64,000 bases of DNA from Meconema thalassinum (taxonomy: Eukaryota > Arthropoda > Insecta > Orthoptera > Tettigoniidae), in NCBI GenBank assembly GCA_946902985.2, contig OX336388.2, positions 1,390,244,223 through 1,390,308,222 on the forward strand, read 5' to 3'. How positions within the stretch are numbered: the first letter of the stretch is position 1; every line of letters begins with the position of its first letter. Positions 12,061-21,886 of this stretch are shown here, piece by piece. A program made the position numbers and the translations under genes. Under the pieces are notes generated by a model that had not been told where the DNA came from, ran no database searches, and saw only the letters and a program-made list of their open reading frames with translations.

Positions 12061-12640
12061 AAGGTGATCTCATAAGCTTATTTTTTCATAAATGAAAATA
12101 GGCTAAAAAGTATGCAACTTCTTGTATCCTTGTTGCAAATCTGGTTCATGTACGTCCAAATATCATGTTTTATACGTCTTCGGTGTGTTTCTTTGAGGTG
12201 TGACTTTCCCACTATGGTATGTTTGTGCTCCCCAGGCACAAAAGACGTTATGAGCACGGCAGACCACAAGCATATGACAAAATGTTGGCTCCAGTGCGCC
12301 TTGTGTCCAGGCTCTGTGCTCAGTACTAAACTTACTGCAGCACCCCGTCAAATGGACAGTGCTGTGCGACTAAGCGCTGCAGTGCTAGTGTGATGTCGTG
12401 CTGCACTGCTCAGAAATAGGCAGAATAGGGCTGCGCTTCACCTGCTAGCACTGCTTCACCTTGCCAATTGCACGGCCCTGGTGCACACACACGGACAAAA
12501 GGTGATCTCATAAGCCTATTTTTAGCCTACTTTCGATTTTTGCAAAAAATGAAAGTAGACTTATGAGATCAACACTGGGCGAAAAAAAAGTGTGTCTGGC
12601 TGTGTGTACTCTGAAAGTCTGTCCCCCCCCCCCCCCTATC
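12061..12640. other. No gene; shared repeat tails
   Basis: GACAAAAGGTGATCTCATAAG occurs twice here (near 12,056 and 12,494), and a variant occurs at 15,507. It is the tail of the GCCATCTTG-type repeat. A poly(C) run (about 12,623-12,636) leads into the tandem array. Confidence 0.5.
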
Positions 12641-14725
12641 AATTCGAACACGGTGAACGCGAATTGAACGAAATTTCGTACAAAGGTAGCACTTGCAAAG
12701 ACACCTCAGTGCCATGTTTTATATCGCCGCCATCTTGACGGAAACGTAATGGCGGCCACACAAATGTTCAAAGCTTAAATCAAATTATGACTAACCTAAT
12801 CATCCGATCTCTACCAAATTTTGCAACAACATACCATTGTATGGGGAGCATCCTTTGACCAAACTAATATGTCATCAGCCTAATAGTTTGCGGATGGCGG
12901 CCATCTTTGTGTGAAAATGGATTCCCCCTATTAATTCGAACACGGTGAAACCGAATGGAACGAAATTTGGTACAGAGGTAGTACTAGCAAAGGGCACCTC
13001 AGTGTCATGTTTTATATTGCCGCCATCTTGACGGAAAAGTAATGGCGGCCACACAAATGTTCAAAGCTTAAATCAAATTACGACTAACCTAACCATCCGA
13101 TCTCTACCAAATTTTGCAACAACATACCTTTATGGAGGAAGCATGCTCTGACCAAATTAATAGGTTATCAGCCTAATAGTTTGCGGATGGCGGCCATCTT
13201 TGTGTCAAAATCGATTCCCCCTATTAATTCAAACACTGTTAAACCGAATGGAACGAAATTTGGTACAGAGGTAGCACTAGCAAAGGGCACCTCAGTGTCA
13301 TGCCTTATATCGCCGCCATCTTGACAGAAACGTAATGGCGGCCATACAAATGTTCAAAGGTTAAATCAAATTACGACTAACATAATCATCCGATCTCTAC
13401 CAAATTTTGCAAGATACCTTTATGAAGGGAGCATCCTTTGACCAATCAAATAGGTCATTAGCCTAATAGTTTGCGGATGGCGGCCATCTTTGGGTCAAAA
13501 TGGATTCCCCCTATTAATTCGAACACGGTGAAACCGAATGAAACAAAATTTGGTACAGAGGTAGCACTTGCAAATGGCGGCCACAGAATATTCAAAGCTT
13601 AAATCAAATTAAGATTAACCTAATCATCCGATCTCTACCAAATTTTGCAACGACATACCTTTATAGGGGGAGCATCCTTTGACCAAACTAATATGTCATC
13701 AGCCTAATAGTTTGCGGATGGCGGCCATCTTTGTGTGAAAATCGATTCCCCCTATTAATTCGAACACTGTGAAACCGTATGGAACGAAATTTGGTAAAGA
13801 GGTAGTACTAGGAAAGGGCACCTCAGTGTCATGTTTTATATCGCCGCCATCTTGACGGAAACGTAATGGCGGCCACAGAATATTCAAAGCTTAAATCAAA
13901 TTAAGATTAACCTAATCATCCGATCTCTACCAAATTTTGCAACGACATACCTTTATAGGGGGAGCATCCTTTGACCAAACTAATATGTCATCAGCCTAAT
14001 AGTTTGCGGATGGCGGCCATCTTTGTGTGAAAATCGATTCCCCCTATTAATTCGAACACGGTGAAACCGTATGGAACGAAATTTGGTACAGAGGTAGTAC
14101 TAGGAAAGGGCACCTCAGTGTCATGTTTTATATCGCCGCCATCTTGACGGAAACGTAATGGCGGCCACACAAATGTTCAAAGCTTAAATCAAATTACGAC
14201 TAACCTAATCATCCGATCTCTACCAAATTTTGCAACATACCTTTATGGAGGAAGCAACCTTTGACAAAATTAATAGGTCATTCGCTTAATAGTTTGCGGA
14301 TGGCGGCCATCTTCGTGTGTAAATCGATTCCCCCTATTAATTCAAACACAGTGAAACCGAATGGAACGAAATTTGGTACAGAGGTAGTACTAGCAAAGGG
14401 CACCTCAGTGTCATGTTTTATATCGCCGCCATCTTGACGGAAACGTAATGACGGCCACCCAAATGTTAAAAGCTTAAATCAAATTACGACCATCCTAATA
14501 ATTTGATCTCTACCAGATTTTGCAACAACATGCCTTTTTGTGGAAAGCATCTTATGACTGACTACAAGGTCATCAGCCCAATAGTTTGCAAATAGCGGCC
14601 ATGTATGTGTGCAAATCCATTTCCCATATCAATGCAAACACGGTGAAACCGAATTGAATGAAATTTTTTACAAAAGGTTGCACTAGCAAAGGGCACCTCA
14701 TATTCATGTTTAATATCCCTATAGC
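12641..14725. repeat. Tandem array, ~291-bp unit, seven units plus a partial one
   Basis: The phrase AATTCGAACACGGTGAAACC starts units at 12,641, 12,933, 13,226, 13,516, 13,757, 14,049, 14,339 and 14,631. The spacings are 292, 293, 290, 241, 292, 290 and 292 bp. The 241-bp unit has lost about 50 bp that contain the GGGCACCTCAGTGTCATG segment. Each full unit has GGCGGCCATCTTTGTG near its end and CGCCGCCATCTTGACGG in the middle. Two neighbouring units (13,516 and 13,757) share ACAGAATATTCAAAG, so the array expanded locally. The last unit is the most divergent. This looks like a young local satellite. Confidence 0.92.
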
Positions 14726-14869
14726 TCGTTGTATTTCAACAAGCTACTACAACCAACATTCAATTATACTCCTTGAAAAGGACAAAGAGTTATAACAATA
14801 CCCATGCATTTAGGAGAAAGTAGGCTATATGTTCTTTACTGAACATCTTGTTTCATAAATGGAAATAAG

Positions 14870-15560
14870 CTAAATACGAGATTTTAAAATTTCGCACAGG
14901 TGCCATCTTCTGGTTATGAAAACAATTCAGTTTGATTGCTGTCACTGATTAGTTGACATTGAGAATCGTCTAAATATGTGTAGACCATTGAGCTATGTAC
15001 TATTAGATGACGATTATTGCGTACGGTAGGTTCATGGTTCAAACGTTGGCTACGATCGCATGATTAGGACACAAGAAATTAAAACTTAATTTTTAAATTT
15101 CACACAGGTACCATCTTGCGGTTATGTAAACAATTGAGCTGAATAAGATAGTGCATTACAAGGTGTATAACATTTGCTATACCATTTGACGGCGCTCGAA
15201 TGGTTTAATCGCGAAAACAAATATCTATTTTAATGTATCAAGTTCGCTTGTTACTTAACAGGAAATTTGCGAGTCCCATCTAGTAGTTCATTTTATCACC
15301 GTACAAAATGTCAGGGTGATATCTGTAATAGTTTCGGAGATATGGAATGCCAGTGAAATATTTCGCAGTCGCAATGTTGGATTGGTGAGCTGTAATAAAA
15401 TTTGAAGATCACGGTCGGGGTCGGACAAAATAGTACTATGACTTTACCGAGTTTCATTGAAATCGCTCCAGCCGTATATGTTTTATTAGATGACACACAC
15501 ACGGAATAAATGTGATGTCATAAGCCTATTCTTTCATAAATGAAAATAGTAAAGAAAGCT
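14870..15560 (+). repeat. Copy of the GCCATCTTG-type repeat
   Basis: It has the same ordered segments as at 7.6 and 10.6 kb: CATGATTAGGACACAAG, ACAGGTACCATCTTG, CAGGGTGATATC, TTTCATTGAAATCGCTCCAGCC and CATAAGCCTATTCTTTCATAAATG. Confidence 0.6.
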
Positions 15561-16265
15561 TTTCATTCGATCTACGCGAATTTCGTGTTGACCGACTGAA
15601 TAGCTTTCTTCATTAGAAATAACCATCACTGAAAAATGGCTTCTATCACTACTAAATGAAAATAGGATACCAAGTAAACGAAAAGCAAGAACGGGAGTTT
15701 TCTTTTAGGAAAGAAATACTCTTATTGGTCACAAAGGAGTGAAAGTTTGGTGTGTAGGTTACACTCTGCCTGATATGGCAACACTGCGAGAAGGTGAGTT
15801 CGATTTCCATCTTAGCTATCTTAGAGTGTTTTTCTGGGGTTTCCCACTTTCACTCCAGGAAAATGCGTGGATAGTTCCTAAGTCAAGGCCATTGCCAACT
15901 CCAAAAATAACAAAGTTTATCAGACTTCAACTACATGGGACTGATGAACAATAGGCTATGTTCCAAACCCCTATATGAAGCAACAAGAATTATTTCGAAT
16001 CAATGGGATCCACCGTATTGATTTTAGGAAACACGTTTCTAACGTAGGCTACAATATGACCGCGATCGAAACGAGCAAGGTGCCTTGCCCTGTCTGATGG
16101 GGCACGCGCTCAGATTGAAATCATTATGTTGATTATTATTGATATTTCAAGAAATAATTATCCTATGTTTGAATAAATAATTGGCCTGGAATTACATATG
16201 GCCCAGCATCGTCAGTTCACGGTCAACTTCCATGCTTGTCCGGGAAGCGGGCAAATAGACACTTC
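15561..16265. other. No gene recognised
   Basis: A possible SINE-body fragment lies at about 15,825-15,955 (GGGTTTCCCACTTTCACTCC...), with similar wording at 1,720-1,890. I see nothing else. Confidence 0.35.
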
Positions 16266-16800
16266 CATAACGTTATTGACGAGATTCTTTTCTGAGATAA
16301 CGGAATCAATTTCTCCGCTTAGAATAATGTAACTAATAGCGCATAGCTGGTAAAAATCGCCTGTATACCGTTACTAGACTTATAACTTTGTTGGTGGGTT
16401 CGCATTTCAAAATAACTGAATTATTTTTCTGCCATGAATAAAGTTATTGACAGCGCAAAGCTCGTAAATATCGCTCGTATACCGTTACAAAGCTTATAAC
16501 GTTATTGGTGGGTTCACATTTCTAAATAATGGAATTAATTTTTCTGCCCTGAATAACGTTATTGATAGCGTATAACTGGTAAAAATCTCTCGTATACCGT
16601 TACTAGGCTTATAACGTTATTAATAGGTTTGCATTTTGAAATAACCGAATCGATCACTCTACCTGAATAACGTTATTGATGGCGCGCAGCGGGTCAAAAT
16701 CGCCGTCATACCGTTACTAGACTTATAACGTTAATAACGGGAGCGCATTTTAAAATAACGGAATCTTTTCCTCTGCTGGTTATAACGTTAATAGCACAAA
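16266..16800. repeat. Tandem array, ~117-bp unit, about 4.5 copies
   Basis: Units contain GAATAACGTTATTGATAGCG, ATACCGTTACTAGACTTATAACG and GGGTTCGCATTT in order. Unit starts fall near 16,317, 16,436, 16,553, 16,667 and 16,781. The motif AACGTTATT/AATAACGTT is itself a palindrome (AACGTT), so each unit carries several inverted short copies. Units are degenerate, hence older than the 291-bp array. Confidence 0.8.
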
Positions 16801-17700
16801 CCAGGGAAAATTATAACCCCTTATTTCGTTGCTGCACTAAAAACGTTATTCATACACCATTTGTTTTGGGTACGGAAGCAGTAATGTAACAAAAATTAAT
16901 TCGTTATTTCTGACAATTCTGTTACGTTATGAAGCCTTGTGAATAACCCTGTATATATATTTGAGATTGAGAGTAATTAATAAACAAAGTTATTAAGCCT
17001 AAGTGAACACGATCTGAGGGTGAACGCTTAATGTTTGAAACATGCCATCCACAAGAACCCCATTTTTTTTTACATAAAAGCGTGTTAGTGTGTAATAATA
17101 TCCCGTTTCTTTCAGGTTAGGGTATGTATATACTTGTTTCCCGCCTAATGTAACTGGGCATAATTTGTGTTGACTGACTGGAAAGCATTCTTTAATAGTC
17201 TTATGTAGGATACAACACTGACCGTTCATCACAAGAACATTTAATTATACTCCTTGATAAGGACTAAGAGTTAAAACCAGTGCTTTTCTTTTTTCTAAAA
17301 AAAAAAACACACACACACACCAAACCCTTAGTGCCAGGCTAATTGAGAGTATTTTGCAGGTTCACACTCTCAGGGCTATATAATTCACAATAACCAACAC
17401 AATGGTTTGAAATTTTCCCTAAATGCTAACTTGAGAACTCACTTCTGAACTACACTTTAACATTATCATGCTCATGTTCATTCAAAATAAAAATATTTTT
17501 GGAACATTTTCAAATCACGAAAAATATAAAAAACCGAAATAAAACAAAATATAATTAGAAATTCAACTCACAGATAAGTTATGTTTACTTCTCTGTAATC
17601 ACCCATTCCCGATGAATAAACACGTAAAATATCACTTTATTATGTACAATAGCTAGGGAGTTATCTTCACTAAAGATAAACACAACACACAGAAAACATG
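16801..17700. other. No gene recognised
   Basis: AT-rich. A 77-codon minus-strand frame (16,999-17,232) has no recognisable motif. The segment around 17,240-17,275 (AATTATACTCCTTGATAAGGAC) recurs near 14,760, so it is part of a dispersed repeat. Confidence 0.4.
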
Positions 17701-17714
17701 TTTACAAAAATATA

Positions 17715-18052
17715 GGCTTCAGGATTTACCCCTAAACTCCCAGGTGAGGGTTGATGTTTTGCATCTTGTCCTACCTGAACTTCACGGAAATCGTGAAACT
17801 GTTGGATATTATTGTTGTCGTCATCGCTACTATCGTCATTCTGAAGGTCATTATAACTGTAACTATCGCTGTTTACCTTAGGCCTAAAATCACGTGGTCG
17901 GATGTGTACATCAATCCCGCCGCTATCACTTTCACATCTATTGGAGAATTAAATTCCTCATCCGAGTAATCATCATCCTCCTCTTCACTCAAATTATTTA
18001 CGTACAGAGCCAGATCGCCGTCAACAAACTTATTTCTCCCGCTCGACAACAT
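17715..18052 (-). pseudogene. piggyBac-like transposase N-terminal fragment
   Basis: The minus-strand frame from the ATG at 18,052 gives a short basic start, then the acidic tract LSEEEDDDYSDEEFNS. A frameshift follows, into a second acidic tract (QNDDSSDDDNNN) and PSPGSLGVNP. Acidic N-termini of this kind are usual in piggyBac-family transposases, upstream of the DDE domain. The catalytic region is absent because the fragment ends near 17,715. The matching terminal sequence on the other side of the Tigger insertion is at 19,120-19,150: TTAA preceded on the plus strand by CGATATATCGTTGGCACT. This resembles the right end of the element at 26.4-27.5 kb. The call combines these two weak signs. 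Confidence 0.45.
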
Positions 18053-18157
18053 TTTACTCAATGTGTCATAGATGTTACACGGCAAGGATGTAAACAGATT
18101 TCTAAAATTCACTGAACCGGAAACTTGCGCGTCATCTAGCGTCGTAGTTAAAAAATA

Positions 18158-19032
18158 CCGTATATACTCTAATACCACCCACACATTTTGAAACAAATTC
18201 GGACGTGAAAAATTGGGGTGTGGGTCTTATTTGAGTCATCCAAATTTAAAAGATCTAAATTGCCCGCCACGCGCGATATCGGGTGTTGCGAGTATCCGCT
18301 AGATGGTGCTAGCCTTCTTCCGGCTATAACTTTATTTTACCGTAAGCATGCGGCGTCAAACAGTCACGCGCACGTTCTCCGAGTGTAAACAAGAATATTA
18401 CGAAACGTTTGGAGTCATTTACTGTGAGTGAGAAATTGAAAGTTGTGAGGGAAGCTGAAGTTATTGGAAATCGTGCCCGGCAGGAAATATGATATTGGCG
18501 AGTCATGTACTCGTGATTGAGCGGGATGACGTCTATGCTACAACCACTGGATGTCTGTGTGAACCGCCCGTTCAAAGCAGCCTTGAAACAGCTGTATACG
18601 GAGCGGATGGCGGCCGATAAGCACACACTAACTCCAACTGGTCGTATTCAGCGCCCGGAAGTTCAGTTGCTGTGTTCGTGGATTTTGACAGCATGGAATC
18701 GTATCTCGGAGATCTCATATGGAAGAGCTTCAAGAAATGCATTTCGAATGCTATGGATGGCAGTGATGACGACATTTAGTGGGAAAGTGATGGTTATAAA
18801 AGTTCCGAAGTTGGTACTTCTGATGACGATGAATGAAGTGCTTGTGTACTTTTATTTGTATTTTTAATCGTTTGATGTGTGTTATTTTAGGACGACTCCA
18901 AAACTGTTGGAAACTATTTTGGATAAATGCTATTTTGTTTATTAGTTAAGATTGTAAATAATTTTGAGTATTTTTTTTTTTTTAATTTTGTTCTTCAAAA
19001 TCAGGGTGCGGGTCGTATTCGAGTAAATACGG
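18158..19032 (+). mobile_element. Internally deleted Tigger/pogo-type transposon
   Basis: Both ends lie in TA dinucleotides (18,156-18,157 and 19,033-19,034). The terminal inverted repeats agree over about 35 bp: CCGTATATACTCTAATACCA at the left against the reverse complement of TCGTATTCGAGTAAATACGG at the right. The remaining coding sequence is an N-terminal helix-turn-helix piece joined directly to the C-terminus. It is inserted in the piggyBac-like remnant, so it is younger. It is non-autonomous at 875 bp. Confidence 0.85.
18424..18868 (+). pseudogene. Tigger/pogo transposase, deleted in the middle
   Basis: From about 18,424 the frame reads VSEKLKVVREAEVIGNRAR, then after a shift RKYDIGESCTRD, which is the family's N-terminal DNA-binding pattern. 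A stop and deletion follow near 18,520. From 18,520 the frame reads SGMTSMLQPLDVCVNRPFK and continues to LTPTGRIQRPEVQLLCSW. In this family the 'TS.LQPLDV.VNKPFK' segment lies just before the third catalytic acidic residue region of the DDE_1 domain. The catalytic aspartates between the two parts are gone, so no active enzyme can be made. Confidence 0.8.
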
Positions 19033-19180
19033 TACTATCCTTTCTTTGTGGAATCAACGCGTATGGTGCCGCCTCCTGGCAAATCAAACAGTACTAAATA
19101 CGTATAAAAGAGCGGTCTGTTCAAACGACGATATATCGTTGGCACTTTAAGCGTAAATACGGAACGATATATCGTTGTTT

Positions 19181-19607
19181 GGAAATCCGCCGGTGGTAGA
19201 TGGTAGCGGTGGTGACGTTCCACTGGTTCGTGCTCCAGGTCTTCGAATTCCTCGGGTTCTTCTGGTGGAGGTGGTTGACGTGGTAGTTCCAGGCGGGTTA
19301 ATCCCTGACTGATCAGCTCGAGCACTCGTAGAACTTGATCGTTGTCTGCTGACATCCGGACCGCCGAAGTAACCGAAAGAGTATCGTCGGTTGATGATGG
19401 AGGCGGACTCGGAGGCGGCAACACCACCCTTTCAGCTGGTGATGCTGATCGTGATGACTGCGTCTTGTGATGAGTTGTGTCCTTTTTACTGGAAGAAGCC
19501 TTTTGTTCTCGGAAATGTTGTGCTACACTGGCTTGAGCTGGTCGTGGAGTTGTTGGCGTTGCCTTTTTCTTTGACTGTGTTACTTTCGGTGTTGACTTAG
19601 GTGGCAT
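19181..19607 (-). pseudogene. Truncated second copy of ORF B
   Basis: It starts with the same MPPKSTPKVTQSKKK as the full ORF B and runs about 142 codons, to PPADFQ, where the D repeat ends. Reading then passes into the unrelated piggyBac-like flank and stops near 19,035. It differs from the complete copy at only a few residues (AERVV for AKRVV, ELISQG for EQISQR). It is cut by the edge of the insertion, not by decay. Confidence 0.75.
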
Positions 19608-19722
19608 ACTCCGACGACTCCAGGTGGGCCACGGCGGGTGGCAAGAAGAGAGAGAGATCACGGACTGCTGCTGGCTAGCTCCTCCACCAAACGACTGCTC
19701 CCGAGCTGCCCGGCTCCGCTCC

Positions 19723-20031
19723 TTATATACAAAAGCCGACGTCCATGCCCTCGGAATCGCTGATGATGTCCCAGGGGGCGCTGTCCCATATTATCCAGTC
19801 GTTGTCTTGGTCGTACCGGCTGATGATATTTTCAGGTAGGACAGGTTGAAGCTCTACAGGCTCTTCGTCTGGTACGTATTGTGACCAGAAGTCTCGTAGC
19901 ACTGACTGTAAATTTTGCGTGGCCGGGAGGTGAACGTAACTACAGGACGGCGTGGGAGACCGCTCCAGTCCTTCGCCGCGACCGTGCTCCGCCACGAGTC
20001 GCCGCCTCTGGCGGTGAGTTGGTCGACACAT
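19723..20031 (-). CDS. ORF A of the two-ORF unit (102 aa, unknown)
   Basis: This is an open frame from ATG at 20,031 to a stop just inside the next TATA box. It begins basic (MCRPTHRQRRRL), passes through a Pro/Thr/Ser piece, and ends strongly acidic and aromatic (DQDNDWIIWDSAPWDI, then DSEGMDVGFCI). The stop overlaps the TATATA that would serve the downstream ORF B, so the genes are packed tightly. The start follows a TATATA at 20,151-20,156 and a TCAGT initiator-like sequence near 20,085-20,090. The equivalent frame in the other D copy has a 16-bp deletion and is shifted. I recognise no family. An acidic, Trp-containing C-terminus would suit an activator or an RNA-binding cofactor, but that is a guess. 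Confidence 0.5.
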   Translation of the reverse strand: MCRPTHRQRRRLVAEHGRGEGLERSPTPSCSYVHLPATQNLQSVLRDFWSQYVPDEEPVELQPVLPENIISRYDQDNDWIIWDSAPWDIISDSEGMDVGFCI

Positions 20032-20148
20032 TGTGGTAAATATCGGGGCTGCTGAGGTGTCCCCGTCCGCTGCTAGAGATGCAAACCAACTGACGGGTCC
20101 CCCCGGGCGCGGCCGCCTAATATACTCACGGCAGTGCCGCGCGCGCTC

Positions 20149-20156
20149 CTTATATA
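20149..20156 (-). promoter_or_regulatory. TATA box upstream of ORF A
   Basis: The minus strand reads CTTTTGTATATAAGGAGCG. The same 13-base core (TTTTGTATATAAGGAGC) precedes ORF B, so both ORFs appear to have their own copy of one promoter core. It lies about 120 bp before the ORF A ATG. Confidence 0.6.
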
Positions 20157-20246
20157 CAAAAGCCGACAGGCGCGTACAAAGGAGGCGAAGCCGAGCGCAC
20201 GGGCGCAGCCGCCTGGCGAGGAGCAGCCGGGCTGAGGGCCCATTGC

Positions 20247-20252
20247 TTTATT
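20247..20252 (-). terminator. Poly(A) signal after ORF B
   Basis: AATAAA on the minus strand (TATTCAATAAAGCAATGG) lies about 340 bp after the ORF B stop and about 95 bp before the next TATA box. A plus-strand AATAAA also occurs at 20,275-20,280. Between it and the TATA box lies a very GC-rich stretch with several short inverted repeats. Confidence 0.55.
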
Positions 20253-20402
20253 GAATATAATAAGGCAGCCTTACAATAAAACATATGGCCTGAGAAACAC
20301 ACAAGTACATAATAAAATAACATTCAATTCCGTCTGTTCCCCAGACCCCACACATACAAAACACACACTAAATTCAAATTTCACTGTCCCTGTTCATCAT
20401 CC

Positions 20403-20996
20403 TCACTCTGCACATTCCACGGGCGACGACCCAGACGCTCCGCTTCCCGATGGGAGAAATCCATTCGTACCAGGGCGTGTTCGTAATCGTGAAGAGAACG
20501 CCAGGATGCCGTCCGTTGGAGAGTCGAAGAGCAGGGAACTGCACATCTGCGACGAATAATCTGCCGGGAAGGTGATCCGCGCAGTTCTATCTAGCTGCTG
20601 GTGCCCCTCTCCCGCCCCCGCGTGGTCCGCGTCCTCAGCCGGCCCCTCGAATAGGGCCTCCGCGGGAGACCGCGGGCTGGTAGCTGGAACTGGAAGTTCG
20701 GTGGTAACTCGAGTACCTCGTCCCCTCCAGCGCTGTCTAACTGGATGGCATATGCCCACCCCTTGGTCAGGGCGGCATACAGCAAGTTGGCCCGGTTGAA
20801 TGTATACTTCTGTTGACCGGGATCTAGAAGATTCCAACTGGACAGCAGATACAAGGTGGTCTGCACGTCGTGGTGGTCCCTTCCTGTCGGGACGTAGATG
20901 AGCTGCTGCTTCAGAGCTTGGGCTAGATTCCAGACTCGTTGTGGCGCAGGAACCGGTAAGCCCTTGGGATAGTCGTCTGGCGCTAGGGTACGCCAT
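20403..20996 (-). CDS. ORF C, overlapping frame in the two-ORF unit (197 aa, doubtful)
   Basis: This open frame begins inside ORF B in another frame and continues about 190 bp past the ORF B stop. Much of it (Arg/Ser/Pro/Gly rich) is probably just the GC-rich shadow of ORF B. The last ~60 residues, beyond ORF B, are not explained that way: RITFPADYSSQMCSSLLFDS and on to SSPVECAE. It could be a C-terminal extension reached by frameshifting or splicing, or chance. No motif recognised. Confidence 0.25.
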   Translation of the reverse strand: MAYPSARRLSQGLTGSCATTSLESSPSSEAAAHLRPDRKGPPRRADHLVSAVQLESSRSRSTEVYIQPGQLAVCRPDQGVGICHPVRQRWRGRGTRVTTELPVPATSPRSPAEALFEGPAEDADHAGAGEGHQQLDRTARITFPADYSSQMCSSLLFDSPTDGILAFSSRLRTRPGTNGFLPSGSGASGSSPVECAE

Positions 20997-21424
20997 TGGA
21001 AATCCGCCCGTGGTAGATGGTAGCGGTGGTGACGTTCCACTGGTTCGTGCTCCAGGTCTTCGAATTCCTCGGGTTCTTCTGGTGGAGGTGGTTGACGTTG
21101 TAGTTCCAGGCGGGTTAATCTCTGACTGATCTGCTCGAGCACTCGTAGAACTTGATCGTTGTCTGCTGACATCCGGACCGCCGAAGTAACCGAAAGAGTA
21201 TCGTCGGTTGATGATGGAGGCGGACTCGGAGGCGGCAACACCACCCTTTTAGCTGGTGATGCTGATCGTGATGACTGCGTCTTGTGATGAGTTGTGTCCT
21301 TTTTACTGGAAGAAGCCTTTTGTTCTCGGAAATGTTGTGCTACACTGGCTTGAGCTGGTCGTGGAGTTGTTGGCGTTGCCTTTTTCTTTGACTGTGTTAC
21401 TTTCGGTGTTGACTTAGGTGGCAT
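20591..21424 (-). CDS. ORF B of the two-ORF unit (277 aa, unknown)
   Basis: The ATG at 21,424 follows a TATA box at about 120 bp and opens MPPKSTPKVTQSKKK. A frame extending 18 codons further upstream exists, but the MPPK start is the better one, since it is lysine-rich at once and in both copies. Residues 1-70 are basic and Ser/Thr rich and include QASVAQHF, loosely like a PCNA-interacting box (Qxxhxxaa). Residues 70-130 hold proline runs (PPPSPPPSS, QPPPPEEPEE). Residues 85-105 form a likely short helix (DNDQVLRVLEQISQRLTRLEL). Residues 140-245 look like a folded domain (LAQALKQQLIYVP, TTLYLLSSWNLLDP, YTFNRANLLYAALTKGWAYAI). The end is Arg/Gly rich (RGRLRTRTTRGRERG), as in nucleic-acid-binding or nucleocapsid-like proteins. 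The overall plan resembles a gag or nucleocapsid protein, but I match it to no family. Confidence 0.6.
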   Translation of the reverse strand: MPPKSTPKVTQSKKKATPTTPRPAQASVAQHFREQKASSSKKDTTHHKTQSSRSASPAKRVVLPPPSPPPSSTDDTLSVTSAVRMSADNDQVLRVLEQISQRLTRLELQRQPPPPEEPEEFEDLEHEPVERHHRYHLPRADFQWRTLAPDDYPKGLPVPAPQRVWNLAQALKQQLIYVPTGRDHHDVQTTLYLLSSWNLLDPGQQKYTFNRANLLYAALTKGWAYAIQLDSAGGDEVLELPPNFQFQLPARGLPRRPYSRGRLRTRTTRGRERGTSS

Positions 21425-21538
21425 ACTCCGACGACTCCAGGTGGGCCACGGCGGGTGGCAAGAAGAGAGAGAGATCACGGACTGCTGCTGGCTAGCTCCT
21501 CCACCGAACGACTGCTCCCGAGCTGCCCGGCTCCGCTC

Positions 21539-21546
21539 CTTATATA
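21539..21546 (-). promoter_or_regulatory. TATA box upstream of ORF B
   Basis: The minus strand reads TTTTGTATATAAGGAGCGG, with GCAGTCG (initiator-like) about 33 bp further on and ATG at 21,424. The duplicate in the other D copy is at 19,722-19,729. Confidence 0.6.
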
Positions 21547-21832
21547 CAAAAGCCGACGTCCATGCCCTCGGAATCGCTGATGATGTCCCAGGGGGCGCTG
21601 TCCCATATTATCCAGTCGTTGTCTTGGTCGTACCGGCTGATGATATTTTCAGGTAGGACAGGTTGAAGCTCTACAGGCTCTTCGTCTGGTACGTATTGTG
21701 ACCAGAAGTCTCGTAGCACTGACTGTAAATTTTGCGTGGCCGGGAGGTGAACGTAACTACAGGACGGCGTGGGAGACCGCTCCAGTCCTTCGCCACGAGT
21801 CGCCGCCTCCGGCGGTGAGTTGGTCGACACAT
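21540..21832 (-). pseudogene. Frameshifted second copy of ORF A
   Basis: It has the same start (MCRPTHR) as the intact ORF A, but a 16-bp deletion near codon 16 (between two GGCG-type repeats) shifts the frame. The downstream acidic part is unchanged in sequence and is open in another frame continuing from the flank. So each ORF of the unit survives intact in only one copy. Confidence 0.65.
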
Positions 21833-21886
21833 TGTGGTAAATATCGGGGCTGCTGTGGTGTCCCCGTCCGCTGCTAGAGATGCAAA

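Noticed and set aside
12112..12393. 93-aa plus-strand frame
   Set aside because: Overlaps repeat tails and has shadow frames on the other strand of similar length; no domain seen.
16266..16800. CRISPR-like array
   Set aside because: Units are contiguous degenerate tandem repeats without conserved-repeat/unique-spacer alternation, in eukaryotic DNA.
16999..17232. 77-aa minus-strand frame starting MMNGQCC
   Set aside because: No motif, no conserved second copy, AT-rich repeat surroundings; chance cannot be excluded.
20100..20250. Replication origin of a circular Rep-type virus in the GC-rich part of the two-ORF unit
   Set aside because: No TAGTATTAC-like nonanucleotide loop and no Rep-type motifs in the ORFs were seen; the GC-rich inverted repeats alone are not enough.
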